A stretch of 33,468 nt of DNA. It comes from an uncultured Eubacteriales bacterium. GTDB lineage: Bacteria > Bacillota > Clostridia > Oscillospirales > Oscillospiraceae. Shown here piece after piece: positions 21,591-30,446 of this stretch. The stretch covers positions 1 to 33,468 of the forward strand of contig CATJWI010000087.1 in the NCBI GenBank assembly GCA_949744075.1, written 5' to 3'. Position numbers and translations under genes: made by a program. The notes below the pieces were generated by a model. The model ran no database searches. It had not been told where the DNA came from and was given only the letters and a program-made list of their open reading frames with translations. Each line of letters starts with the position of its first letter. Position 1 is the first letter of the stretch.

Positions 21591-21902
21591 ATGTGGTCTT
21601 GCGGATGTAATTCCTGCTCCTGCGGGTGTTCCTGCAGCAGCTCTTGCGGTAGTTCCTGCGGCAGCTCCTGTGGCTGCTCCTGCGGCAGTGGTTCCAACAA
21701 TGGTATCACCACCCTGCCTTCCTTCCCCAGCACGCCCGTCTTCCCCGGTTTCCCGGTTTTCCCTGACTTTTCCGCCCCTCAGTTCCCGGTCTACGTCTCC
21801 TACCCGTCCTTTTACCCCTCTGACAGCGCTGTCTTTGACGCCAACGTAGCGCTGTTCTCCCGGGACAGCGGTTCTGACAGCGGCTGCGGCTGCAACGGCT
21901 GA
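21591..21902 (+). CDS. Small Cys/Gly/Ser-rich protein with Phe/Pro-rich C-terminal half
   Basis: 103 aa from an ATG preceded by GGAGGG: MWSCGCNSCSCGCSCSSSCGSSCGSSCGCSCGSGSNNGITTLPSFPSTPVFPGFPVFPDFSAPQFPVYVSYPSFYPSDSAVFDANVALFSRDSGSDSGCGCNG. Confidence 0.7.
   Translation: MWSCGCNSCSCGCSCSSSCGSSCGSSCGCSCGSGSNNGITTLPSFPSTPVFPGFPVFPDFSAPQFPVYVSYPSFYPSDSAVFDANVALFSRDSGSDSGCGCNG
21619..21693 (+). repeat. Degenerate in-frame short tandem repeat (TCCTGCGGCAGC-like) encoding C-G/S-S-S/C units
   Basis: Repeated TCCTGCGG(C/T)AG, TCCTGTGGC, TCCTGCGGCAG words in succession. Confidence 0.6.
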
Positions 21903-21913
21903 ACCGGACCCTC

Positions 21914-21946
21914 GCCGCCCCTTTGGGGCGGCCTACATATTTTTCT
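21914..21946 (+). terminator. Probable intrinsic terminator after the Cys-rich gene
   Basis: GCCGCCCC-ttt-GGGGCGGC stem followed by ctacataTTTTTC; the U tract is offset from the stem. Confidence 0.55.
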
Positions 21947-22029
21947 AATATTTGTAAAATTCGCTCCGTATGGGCACCATAACACATTCCAAAACAAGGA
22001 AACGATAGGATTTATTTTGGTGATGTATT

Positions 22030-22248
22030 GTGTATTTTCGACGGATCGCAGACATGCGGATCGACCATGACAAAACGCAGCTTCAAATTGCAAAGCTGCT
22101 TGGGTTGCACCCCAGCGTATACCGCCGCTATGAAAAGGGCAACCGGGATATTCCCCTGTGGGCTTTGATCCGCCTGGCCGACTATTACGAGACCAGTACC
22201 GATTATCTGCTGGGCCGGACAGATAACCCTTCCAAACCCCGTGCGTAA
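22030..22248 (+). CDS. Xre-family helix-turn-helix regulator
   Basis: RRIADMRIDHDKTQLQIAKLLGLHPSVYRRYEKGNRDIPLWALIRLADYYETSTDYLLGRTD; GTG start. Confidence 0.85.
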   Translation: MYFRRIADMRIDHDKTQLQIAKLLGLHPSVYRRYEKGNRDIPLWALIRLADYYETSTDYLLGRTDNPSKPRA

Positions 22249-24514
22249 GCTGTGCTGGTGGGCGCTTCCCTTTTCCGGCGCCATATTTTTGGCTGTCTAT
22301 CTCCTGCCGGAGGCCCTCCTTCTTCCGGTGGGAGCTTTGTGCGTCTTGGGTGCCCTGGCTTCCCTGCTGTGCAAAGGCTCCGTCCGGCTTCGGATCGCCC
22401 TGGCCGCCCTTGGACTGGCCCTCGGCTTTTTGTGGACAGACTGTTACGGCCTCCTGTTTCGCGCTCCCGCCCAGGCTTTGATTTCCGAAGAGTCCCTCCC
22501 CCACACCATGACCGTGCTGGATTTCCCATCCGCCACCAGCAGGGGCGCTGTTTTCCCGGTCCGGTTGGAATCCGGCCCCAAGGCCCAGCTCTATGCCGAT
22601 GAGGACGCGCTGACCCTCCGCCCCGGGGATGTGGTCTCCTGTCCGGTCCGGCTGACCTCTTCCGAAACGGTCCGGGGCGAAAGCGTGGATTATTACACCG
22701 CAAAGGGCGTCTTTCTTTTGGGTTACGCCCAGGAAAATCCTGAACTGCTGACCAGGCCCCAGCGCCCCTCTCCGCTCTTCTGGCCTCAATATGCAGCCCG
22801 GGCCTTAAAGGATGCCATCGCCCGGGTGTTTCCCGCCGATGTCTCCGGCTTTCTCACCGCCCTTGTCACCGGGGACAAATCCTGTTTGCCCACCGGGGTC
22901 TACGCCGCCTTTCAGCGGGCCGGGCTCTCCCACGTCATCGCCGTCTCCGGCCTGCACATCGGCTTTTTGGCCGGGCTTTTATCCCTCCTCTTGGGCAAGC
23001 GCTCCCGGCTTTCCGCCGGGGTCGGTATCGCCCTGATGTTTTTCTTTGCCGCAGTGGCCGGCCATTCTCCCTCGGCCCTCCGGGCCGCTGCCATGTGTAC
23101 CCTGCTGCTCATCGCTCCCCTGGTAGGCCGGGAGCCGGACAAGCCCACCACCCTGGCCGCCGTTCTCTTCCTTCTGCTTCTTCCCTGCCCCTATGCCGCC
23201 GCCAGCGTCAGCCTTCAGCTCTCCTTCGCCGCAGTGGCCGGGATCTATCTGGTCACGGGAGAACTGAGCCGCCGATGGCTCAAGGCCCTTCCCAAATGGG
23301 ACAAGCCCTTGGGAAGGCTGGGCCGGCAGGTGCTGGTCTTTGCCGTCGACAGCCTGGCTGTCACCCTCGCCGCCCTGCTCTTTACCACCCCGCTAGCCGC
23401 CCTCCATTTCGGCTCGGTCTCCCTGGCCGGGCCCTTGACCAATTTGCTCACCCTCTGGGCCATATCCTACTGCTTTCTGGGCGGACTTTTCTCCGCTCTC
23501 CTGGGGCTTCTTCTGCCGTCTCTGGCCTCCCCCTTGGCCTGGCTCAGTGCCTGGCCTGCCCGGTGGATCCTCTGGGTCGCCCGGAATATTGCCCACTTGC
23601 CCTTCGCCTCGGTCTGCCTCTCCTCCCGCTATCTGATCCTTTGGTTTTTCGCGGCCTATGGGATCGTTCTCCTCTGGCTCACCGGCCGGCGGCAGGTGCG
23701 TCCTCTCATCCCCGTCTCCGCCCTAGTCATCACCCTCTGTGCGGCCCTGCTCACCAACAGCTGGGACGCCCTCACCTCCCAGCTCACGGTGACGGCTCTG
23801 GATGTGGGCCAGGGCGCCTCTACTCTTTTTTACTCCAAGGGCCATACCGTTTTGGTAGACTGCGGCGGTAACAGCGGCGACGACCCCGGCGACATTGCCG
23901 CCGACGCCCTTCAAGCCCTAGGTGCCTCCCATTTGGACGCCCTGATCCTCACCCACTGCCATACCGACCACGCCTGCGGCGTGCCCGCCCTTCTCTCCCG
24001 GGTAGACGTCTCCCTCCTGATCCTGCCCGAAGGGGACCCGGAGGACAGCCTTCAACAGGAGGTCCTCGCTCTGGCGGAGGAATATGGGTGTAAAGCAGAA
24101 TTCCTTACCAATGACACCCGCATCACCTTTGGAGACGCCTCCCTACAGCTTTACGCTCCTCTCGGGGACGGCGGCATCAACGAGGCCGGCCTGTCCGTTC
24201 TCTGCTCCGCGGGGGAGTTTGACGTCCTTATCACCGGGGATATGAACGATGTTGTGGAACGGCGGCTTGTAAAGTATAAAAACTTGCCGGATATTGAGCT
24301 CCTGATGGTGGGCCATCACGGCTCCAAAAACGCCGCCTCCGAGGAGCTTTTGCTGGCCCTCTCCCCGGAGACCGCCGTCATTTCCTCCGGCTACAACAGC
24401 TACGGCCACCCCGCCTTAGAGACGCTGGAGCGGCTGGGCGCCGCGGGCTGCGACATTTACCGCACCGACCTGATGGGCACCATCACCTTCACTGCAAAGG
24501 AGACTGACCAATGA
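22241..24514 (+). CDS. comEC: DNA internalization competence protein ComEC/Rec2
   Basis: Polytopic Competence domain (GLSHVIAVSGLHIGFLAGLLSLL) followed by a metallo-beta-lactamase domain (LDVGQGASTLFY, LILTHCHTDHACG, LLMVGHHGSKNA). GTG start overlaps the upstream HTH gene. Confidence 0.93.
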   Translation: MRKLCWWALPFSGAIFLAVYLLPEALLLPVGALCVLGALASLLCKGSVRLRIALAALGLALGFLWTDCYGLLFRAPAQALISEESLPHTMTVLDFPSATSRGAVFPVRLESGPKAQLYADEDALTLRPGDVVSCPVRLTSSETVRGESVDYYTAKGVFLLGYAQENPELLTRPQRPSPLFWPQYAARALKDAIARVFPADVSGFLTALVTGDKSCLPTGVYAAFQRAGLSHVIAVSGLHIGFLAGLLSLLLGKRSRLSAGVGIALMFFFAAVAGHSPSALRAAAMCTLLLIAPLVGREPDKPTTLAAVLFLLLLPCPYAAASVSLQLSFAAVAGIYLVTGELSRRWLKALPKWDKPLGRLGRQVLVFAVDSLAVTLAALLFTTPLAALHFGSVSLAGPLTNLLTLWAISYCFLGGLFSALLGLLLPSLASPLAWLSAWPARWILWVARNIAHLPFASVCLSSRYLILWFFAAYGIVLLWLTGRRQVRPLIPVSALVITLCAALLTNSWDALTSQLTVTALDVGQGASTLFYSKGHTVLVDCGGNSGDDPGDIAADALQALGASHLDALILTHCHTDHACGVPALLSRVDVSLLILPEGDPEDSLQQEVLALAEEYGCKAEFLTNDTRITFGDASLQLYAPLGDGGINEAGLSVLCSAGEFDVLITGDMNDVVERRLVKYKNLPDIELLMVGHHGSKNAASEELLLALSPETAVISSGYNSYGHPALETLERLGAAGCDIYRTDLMGTITFTAKETDQ

Positions 24515-25266
24515 AATTCGTATCCTGGAATGTCAACGGCCTGCGGGCCTGCCTGAAAAAGGACTTTATGCAGAGTTTTGCCGCCCTGGATGCGGACGCC
24601 TTCTGTCTCCAGGAGACCAAGATGCAACCCGGCCAGGCAGAGCTGGACCTCCCCGGCTACCAGGAGTTCTGGAACTCTGCCGAAAAGAAGGGCTATTCCG
24701 GCACCGCCATCTTCACCAGGGTCCCGCCCCTGTCCGTCTCCTATGACATCGGGGATGAGGACCACGTGGGGGAGGGCCGGTCCATCACCCTGGAGTTCGA
24801 GGAGTACTACCTGGTCACCGTATACACCCCCAACTCTCAGGACGGGCTGCGGCGGCTTCCCTACCGCATGGCCTGGGAGGACGCCTTCCGGACCTACCTA
24901 CTGGAGCTGGACGCCAAGAAACCGGTGATCGTCTGCGGAGACCTGAATGTGGCCCATGAGGAGATCGACCTGAAAAACCCCAAGTCCAATCACGAAAACC
25001 CCGGCTTTTCCGACGCGGAGCGGGAAAAGTTCTCCCAGCTCTTGGCTGCCGGCTTTACCGACACCTTCCGGTTTTTAAATCCCGGCCTGGCCGGGGCCTA
25101 CTCCTGGTGGAGCTACCGCTTCCACGCCCGGGAGAACAACGCCGGATGGCGCATCGACTACTTCCTGGTCTCCGACCGGCTCCGGGAGCGGATCGCGTCG
25201 GCGGCCATCCACGCCGACATCTTCGGCAGCGACCACTGCCCGGTCTCTCTGGAACTCCATGGCTGA
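24511..25266 (+). CDS. xth: Exodeoxyribonuclease III
   Basis: MKFVSWNVNGLRACLKKDF, FCLQETKMQPGQ, VIVCGDLNVAHEEIDLKNPKSN, GWRIDYFLVS, GSDHCPVSLEL; ATGA overlap with comEC. Confidence 0.96.
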   Translation: MKFVSWNVNGLRACLKKDFMQSFAALDADAFCLQETKMQPGQAELDLPGYQEFWNSAEKKGYSGTAIFTRVPPLSVSYDIGDEDHVGEGRSITLEFEEYYLVTVYTPNSQDGLRRLPYRMAWEDAFRTYLLELDAKKPVIVCGDLNVAHEEIDLKNPKSNHENPGFSDAEREKFSQLLAAGFTDTFRFLNPGLAGAYSWWSYRFHARENNAGWRIDYFLVSDRLRERIASAAIHADIFGSDHCPVSLELHG

Positions 25267-25298
25267 GCTTCCAGCAGAAAAAAGTGACAAATCAATGA

Positions 25299-25335
25299 CA
25301 AAAGGCCGCCGAGCATTGTCTCCGGCGGCCTTTTG
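25299..25335 (+). terminator. Intrinsic terminator after the exodeoxyribonuclease III gene
   Basis: 13 bp stem CAAAAGGCCGCCG / CGGCGGCCTTTTG with 11 nt loop. Confidence 0.8.
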
Positions 25336-25344
25336 CGTTATAAT
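25316..25344 (+). promoter_or_regulatory. Promoter for the S41 protease gene, embedded in the upstream terminator
   Basis: TTGTCT (25316-25321), 17 bp spacer, TATAAT (25339-25344). Confidence 0.55.
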
Positions 25345-25387
25345 ATGCAATTGACCGAAATCTCTACTCCATAGAAAGGCAGCCAAT

Positions 25388-27304
25388 ATGAAACACAGAT
25401 TTTTCTCCCGCTTGTCGGCGTTGACCCTCTCCCTCGCCCTGCTGGCCCTCCCCGCCGCCCGGGCCCTTACCCCCGGACAGGCCGGGCAGCTTTTGCAGGA
25501 GGTTTACATCGATCCGGTGCCCCAGTCCGTACTGGAGCAGCCCACCGTCAAGGAGATGGTGGCAGCCCTGGGGGACCCCTATACCGAATACTTCACCCCC
25601 GAGGAGTACCAGGCTTTCAACGCCTCCATGTCCGACACCTCCCTGGTGGGCATCGGCGTCGTCTTCCGCAATACCGAGGAGGGGCTGCTACTGGAGCAGG
25701 TCCTTCCCGACTCTCCCTCCCTCAAGGCCGGGCTGGAGGCCGGGGACCTGATCGTGGCCGTGGACGGTAACAGCGTCCTGGGGCAGGACAACGACACCGT
25801 CACCGGCTGGATCCAGGGGGAGGAGGGCACCGCCGTCAAGGTGACCTACCTCCGCGGCGGAAACCGGAAAACGGTCACCCTCACCCGGGCTCAGGTCATC
25901 CTGCCCGCCACCACCAGTGAGCTCATCGACGGCCACATCGGCTATATCAGCTGCACCACCTTCGGCCCCGAGACCGCCGGGCATTTCAAGGAGGCTCTGG
26001 ACGCATACGGGGACAAGGCCACCGTCTGGATCGTGGACCTGCGCTCCAACTCAGGGGGCGTCACCGAGGCCGCCACCACCTCTGCCGGGTACTTCACAGG
26101 CGCCGGGGAGATGGCCTACCTCCGGGACAGCGAGGACCAGTACGGCGCCTACTATAACGAGGACAGCGCCCTCACCCTCTACCCGGTGATCGTACTGGTG
26201 GACCTATACTCCGCCAGCGCCTCGGAGATCTTCGCCTCCGCCATCCGGGACCAGGGCTCCGGCATCGTGGTGGGCACCCGGACCTTTGGAAAAGGGGTGG
26301 CCCAGAGCGTGGTGGACCAGTCCTACCGCCCTGAGCTCTTCCCCGACGGAGACGCCATCAAGATCACCTCCCACCGCTTCTTTACCCCCGCCGGCAACAC
26401 TACCGATCAAGTAGGGGTCATCCCAGACCTGCTGGTGGAGCCCGAGGAGATCGCCAATGTGGCCTATCTGCTGGCCGGGGCCGCCCCCACCTCCGACACC
26501 ACAAACGTCCTCCGGGCCGACATCGACTGGCGGTGGTTCATCGACCTGGACCTGGCCACCAGCGCGGACTTTCGGGACACCTTCCTGGACCTGCTGCAGG
26601 CCATTCCCCAAAACAAAAACCTATGGCTGGGTACCGGCGGCCCCGACGGCTGGACGCGGACCGACCCTGAGTCGGTGGCCGAAACCTATGGCCTGGACTA
26701 CCAGGCCCCCGTCTTCCCCGATCAGGACGACTCCCGCTATTCCACTGTTCTCAGCGTCTTGAAGACCTACGGCCTCATTAACGGCCGGGAGGACGGACTC
26801 TTCCACCCCCAGGACACCCTGACCCGGGCTGAGCTGTGCCAGCTGCTGGCGGTGGCCCTCCACTGTACCGTCCCCACCAACGAGAGCCCCTACTCCGATG
26901 TGGCCGACGACGCCTGGTACGCCCCGGCGGTCATCGCCATGAGCAACATGGGCCTGGTCCAGGGAATCGGCGAGGACACCTTCCGCCCCGACGACCCGGT
27001 GGACCACCAGCAGCTCATTACCATCATGGGCCGGCTGGCCCAGCGGCTCAACATGTTCCTCTATAACACGGTGCAGGAGCACCAGGGCGGCTTCTCCAGC
27101 ATCGCCGGGCTCATGGACTACGACGAGTGGGCCAAGGAGTCCGCCTGGCTGCTGTCCTACAGCCAAAAGGGCTATTTGGGCAACACCATCTCCCTGCTCT
27201 GGGCCAGTGCCGACGAGATCGCCCCCACAGCGGCCACCACCCGGGACGAGGCGGCCTACGCCCTCTACCGCCTCCTCTCCTACACCGGGATCCTCCCCGC
27301 CTAA
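25388..27304 (+). CDS. Secreted S41 (C-terminal processing) peptidase with PDZ domain and C-terminal SLH repeats
   Basis: Signal peptide; PDZ (VLPDSPSLKAGLEAGDLIVAVDG); S41 core VWIVDLRSNSGGV, YSASASEIFASAIRDQGSGIVVGTRTFGKGVAQ; SLH-like repeats (LKTYGLINGREDGLFHPQDTLTRAELCQLLA; YSDVADDAWYAPAVIAMSNMGLVQGIGEDTFRPDDPV). Confidence 0.92.
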   Translation: MKHRFFSRLSALTLSLALLALPAARALTPGQAGQLLQEVYIDPVPQSVLEQPTVKEMVAALGDPYTEYFTPEEYQAFNASMSDTSLVGIGVVFRNTEEGLLLEQVLPDSPSLKAGLEAGDLIVAVDGNSVLGQDNDTVTGWIQGEEGTAVKVTYLRGGNRKTVTLTRAQVILPATTSELIDGHIGYISCTTFGPETAGHFKEALDAYGDKATVWIVDLRSNSGGVTEAATTSAGYFTGAGEMAYLRDSEDQYGAYYNEDSALTLYPVIVLVDLYSASASEIFASAIRDQGSGIVVGTRTFGKGVAQSVVDQSYRPELFPDGDAIKITSHRFFTPAGNTTDQVGVIPDLLVEPEEIANVAYLLAGAAPTSDTTNVLRADIDWRWFIDLDLATSADFRDTFLDLLQAIPQNKNLWLGTGGPDGWTRTDPESVAETYGLDYQAPVFPDQDDSRYSTVLSVLKTYGLINGREDGLFHPQDTLTRAELCQLLAVALHCTVPTNESPYSDVADDAWYAPAVIAMSNMGLVQGIGEDTFRPDDPVDHQQLITIMGRLAQRLNMFLYNTVQEHQGGFSSIAGLMDYDEWAKESAWLLSYSQKGYLGNTISLLWASADEIAPTAATTRDEAAYALYRLLSYTGILPA

Positions 27305-27313
27305 CCGCTTCCA

Positions 27314-27349
27314 ACAGCCGCCGTTCCTTGGAACGGCGGCTGTTTTTTT
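27314..27349 (+). terminator. Intrinsic terminator after the S41 protease
   Basis: 14 bp stem ACAGCCGCCGTTCC-tt-GGAACGGCGGCTGT followed by a T run. Confidence 0.92.
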
Positions 27350-27360
27350 CGGACAGGTCG

Positions 27361-27389
27361 TTGTTTTTTTCCTCCGGAGCGCATACAAT
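27361..27389 (+). promoter_or_regulatory. Candidate promoter for ppx-ppk
   Basis: TTGTTT (27361-27366), 17 bp spacer, TACAAT (27384-27389); AAGGAGGG RBS follows. Confidence 0.5.
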
Positions 27390-27422
27390 ATAGGTCGTGA
27401 ACCATACAAGGAGGGATGTGCC

Positions 27423-28331
27423 ATGCCCAATTGCGGCATCATCGATGTGGGCTCCAATACCATACGTCTGTCCATCTACCGCTACGGCCGGGAGGGCTTC
27501 CGGCTTTTGCTGGGCAAGAAGGAGACCGCTGGCCTGGCGGGCTATGTCCGGGACGGGGCCCTCTCCCCCCAGGGGATAGAGCGGGCGGCCCAGGTCTTGT
27601 CCTCCTTCCGCTTTTTACTGGAAAATCTGGGCATCGGAGACTATTACGCCTTTGCCACCGCCTCCCTGCGTAACATCTCCAACACTGAGCAGGCGGTGGA
27701 GGCCATCCAGCGCGCCTCCGGGGTGTCCCTCTCCGTCATCTCCGGCGCGGAGGAGGCCGCCCTGTCCTTCCGGGGCGCTCTCCTGGACGCCCCCTCCCAG
27801 CCGGGCAAGGGGCTGCTGGTGGATATCGGCGGAGGCTCCACCGAGCTGGTGGTCTATGAGGAGGGAACGGTCTCCTCGGGGGTGAGCCTGCCCATGGGCT
27901 CCCTGTCCCTCTTTACCCAGCACGTCTCCGGGCTCCTCCCCTCCGACCAGGAGTGGAAGGAGCTCCGCCGCCATGTGCGCCAGGCCCTGGAGCAGGTGGA
28001 GACCGTTCCCTGTCCCCATCTCCGGGGGGTGGGCGGCACCATCCGGGCCGTCGGAAAGCTCTGCGGCCTGGGGCCCCGTGACACTCTGCCCGCCGGGGAG
28101 GTCCGGTCCCTTTCCCGCCGTCTGCGGGACAGGGACCAGGACGCCCTTCGCCAGGTCCTCCAGGTCTCCCCCGACCGGCTCCATACCCTGCTGCCCGGAC
28201 TGGCCATTTTGACCGCCATATTGAAGCTCTATGAGGTGGAGACCTTGGACGTCAGCACCCAGGGAGTCCGGGAGGGCTATCTGCTGACCTATGTGATGGG
28301 AGAGGGGGAGGCCGGTGCCCAGGGACGGTGA
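27423..28331 (+). CDS. Ppx/GppA family phosphatase (exopolyphosphatase-like)
   Basis: GIIDVGSNTIRLSIYRY, AFATASLRNISN, VISGAEEAALSFRGA, LLVDIGGGSTELVVYEEG. Confidence 0.92.
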   Translation: MPNCGIIDVGSNTIRLSIYRYGREGFRLLLGKKETAGLAGYVRDGALSPQGIERAAQVLSSFRFLLENLGIGDYYAFATASLRNISNTEQAVEAIQRASGVSLSVISGAEEAALSFRGALLDAPSQPGKGLLVDIGGGSTELVVYEEGTVSSGVSLPMGSLSLFTQHVSGLLPSDQEWKELRRHVRQALEQVETVPCPHLRGVGGTIRAVGKLCGLGPRDTLPAGEVRSLSRRLRDRDQDALRQVLQVSPDRLHTLLPGLAILTAILKLYEVETLDVSTQGVREGYLLTYVMGEGEAGAQGR

Positions 28332-30441
28332 GGTAGACACCCGATACACCCAAGACAGGGAGCTGTCCTGGCTCAAATTTGACCAGCGGGTGATGGAGGA
28401 GGCCTGGGACCCCTCGGTGCCCGCTTTCGAGCGGCTGAAATTTGCCGCTATCTTCACCAGCAACTTAGACGAGTTTTTCATGGTCCGGGTGGGCAGCATC
28501 GGGGACCTGGCCCTTCTAAAAGGCCGGCATCGGGACAGCCGGAGCGGCCTCACCCCCGACCAGCAGCTCCGGGCCATTTTTCGGGCGGTGCGGCCCCTGT
28601 ACCGCCGCCGGGATAAGCTGCTCGCCACCCTGGAGGCCAAGCTGCGGACCTATGGGATCTGCTGCCTCCTTCCCCAGGAACTGGACGCCAAGGAGCAAAA
28701 GCAGATGGAGCGGTGGTTCCGTGACCAGGTGGTCCCCGTCCTCTCCCCCATGGTGGTGGACAGCCACCACCCCTTTCCCCACCTGCCCTCCAAGCAGTCC
28801 TGCGTCGCCCTCTCCCTCCAGCGGGAGGGCCGGGAATACCTGGGGCTGGTCCCCGTTCCCCGGACTCTGTCCCCCTTCTGGGTCCTGGAGGAGCCAGGGC
28901 TGCGGTATGTGCTCACCGAGCAGGTTGTCCTGGCCATGGCCCCCACCCTCTTTGGGAGCTATTACGTCACCTCCCGGGCCATTATGGCGGTGACCCGCAA
29001 CGCCGACCTGCCCCCCGAGGACGAGGACCAGGAGGAGAGCGAGGACTTTCGCCAGCACATGAAAAAGGCCCTGAAAAAGCGCGCCCGCCTCTCCCCTGTC
29101 CGCCTGGAGCTCCAAGGGGAGCTGGAGGAACATGCCCTCTCCCACCTTAAGGAGCGGTTGGAGCTCTCGGAGGAACGGGTCTTCTTTTCCCGCTCCCCCC
29201 TCTCGCTGGACTATGTCTATTCCCTGGAACCCCGGCTGCCCGCCGAGAGTGCCGGGCTTCGATATTCCCCCTTTTCCCCTGTCTGGCCCCGGGAACTGGA
29301 CCGGAAGGAGCGGCTCATCCCCCAGCTTTTGCGCCGGGACCTGCTCCTGTTCTACCCCTACCACTCCATGGAGCCCTTTTTGCAGCTCATCCGGGAGGCC
29401 GCCGGCGACCCGGAGGTGCTGTCCATCAAGATCACCATCTACCGCCTGGCCTCCCACGCCAAGCTGGTGGAATACCTGGCCGCCGCGGCGGAGAACGGCA
29501 AAGAGGTCACCGTTTTCATGGAGCTCCGGGCCCGGTTCGACGAACAGAACAACATCCGCTGGGCCGAGCGGCTGGAGGAGGCGGGCTGCACCCTTCTCTA
29601 CGGCGTAGAGGGCTACAAGGTCCACGCCAAGGTCTGCCTCATCACCCGTCGAGACCGGGGAAGGGTCCGCACCATCACCCAGATCGGCACAGGCAACTAT
29701 AACGAGAAGACCGCCCGGCTCTATACCGATATCTCTCTTATCTCGGCCCACCCTGGCATCGGCGCCGATGCCGCCGCCCTTTTTCAGGACCTGGCTGTGG
29801 GGGAGCTTCAGGGGGAATATCCCCACCTGCTGGCCGCCCCCCACTCCCTGCGTCCCGCCCTGCTCTCTCTCATGGACCGGGAGATCGCCAAGGGCCCCGA
29901 CGGCTTCCTCTTCCTGAAAATGAACGCCATCACCGACCGGGTCCTCATTGACAAGCTGGCCCAGGCCAGTCAGGCCGGAGTCCGGGTCGTGATGAACGTC
30001 CGGGGCATCTGTTGCCTGCGGCCGGGGGTGGAGGGGCTCACCGACCATATTCGGATCTTTTCCATCGTGGGCCGCTTCCTGGAACACGCCAGGCTGTTTG
30101 TCTTCGGCAAGGGGGAGGACGCCCTGTTTTACCTCTCCTCCGCCGACTTTATGACCCGGAACACCCAGCGGCGGGTGGAGGTAGCCTGTCCCGTCCTGGA
30201 CCCGGGACTTCGGCTCCAATTGGCCCAGTATGTGGACATTCTCTGCCAGGACGACGCAAAGGCGCGGAGCATCCAGCCCGACGGCTCCTGGTCCGCCCCT
30301 GTCTCAAACGGCCAAATGGACTGCCAGGCCGCCTTCCTCTGCTCTCCTCCCTCCTGTCCCCCTCCAGAGGCTTCTTCTCCCTCTCCCCCCGCCCAGGCCG
30401 GGCTCTTTTCCCGGCTCCTCCGGGGGCTTCACCTCGGTTGA
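28315..30441 (+). CDS. ppk1: Polyphosphate kinase 1
   Basis: RELSWLKFDQRVMEEA, KFAAIFTSNLDEFFMVRVG, DLLLFYPYHSMEPFLQLIREAA, KITIYRLASHAKLVEYLAAAAENGKEVTVFMELRARFDEQNNI, YKVHAKVCLITRR, GTGNYNEKTARLYTD; GTG start. Confidence 0.96.
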   Translation: MPRDGEVDTRYTQDRELSWLKFDQRVMEEAWDPSVPAFERLKFAAIFTSNLDEFFMVRVGSIGDLALLKGRHRDSRSGLTPDQQLRAIFRAVRPLYRRRDKLLATLEAKLRTYGICCLLPQELDAKEQKQMERWFRDQVVPVLSPMVVDSHHPFPHLPSKQSCVALSLQREGREYLGLVPVPRTLSPFWVLEEPGLRYVLTEQVVLAMAPTLFGSYYVTSRAIMAVTRNADLPPEDEDQEESEDFRQHMKKALKKRARLSPVRLELQGELEEHALSHLKERLELSEERVFFSRSPLSLDYVYSLEPRLPAESAGLRYSPFSPVWPRELDRKERLIPQLLRRDLLLFYPYHSMEPFLQLIREAAGDPEVLSIKITIYRLASHAKLVEYLAAAAENGKEVTVFMELRARFDEQNNIRWAERLEEAGCTLLYGVEGYKVHAKVCLITRRDRGRVRTITQIGTGNYNEKTARLYTDISLISAHPGIGADAAALFQDLAVGELQGEYPHLLAAPHSLRPALLSLMDREIAKGPDGFLFLKMNAITDRVLIDKLAQASQAGVRVVMNVRGICCLRPGVEGLTDHIRIFSIVGRFLEHARLFVFGKGEDALFYLSSADFMTRNTQRRVEVACPVLDPGLRLQLAQYVDILCQDDAKARSIQPDGSWSAPVSNGQMDCQAAFLCSPPSCPPPEASSPSPPAQAGLFSRLLRGLHLG

Positions 30442-30446
30442 CCGTT

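Noticed and set aside
21969-21981. TATGG-gca-CCATA inverted repeat upstream of the Xre regulator as an autoregulatory operator
   Set aside because: Only 5-bp arms and no convincing promoter at the right spacing; too weak without comparative data.
26621-27475. 284-aa minus-strand ORF spanning the S41 gene end and terminator
   Set aside because: Crosses a strong terminator hairpin and has shadow-ORF composition.
28516-30219. 567-aa minus-strand ORF opposite ppk1
   Set aside because: Shadow ORF (Gly/Val/Gln/His-rich) mirroring ppk1 codons; no initiation signal.
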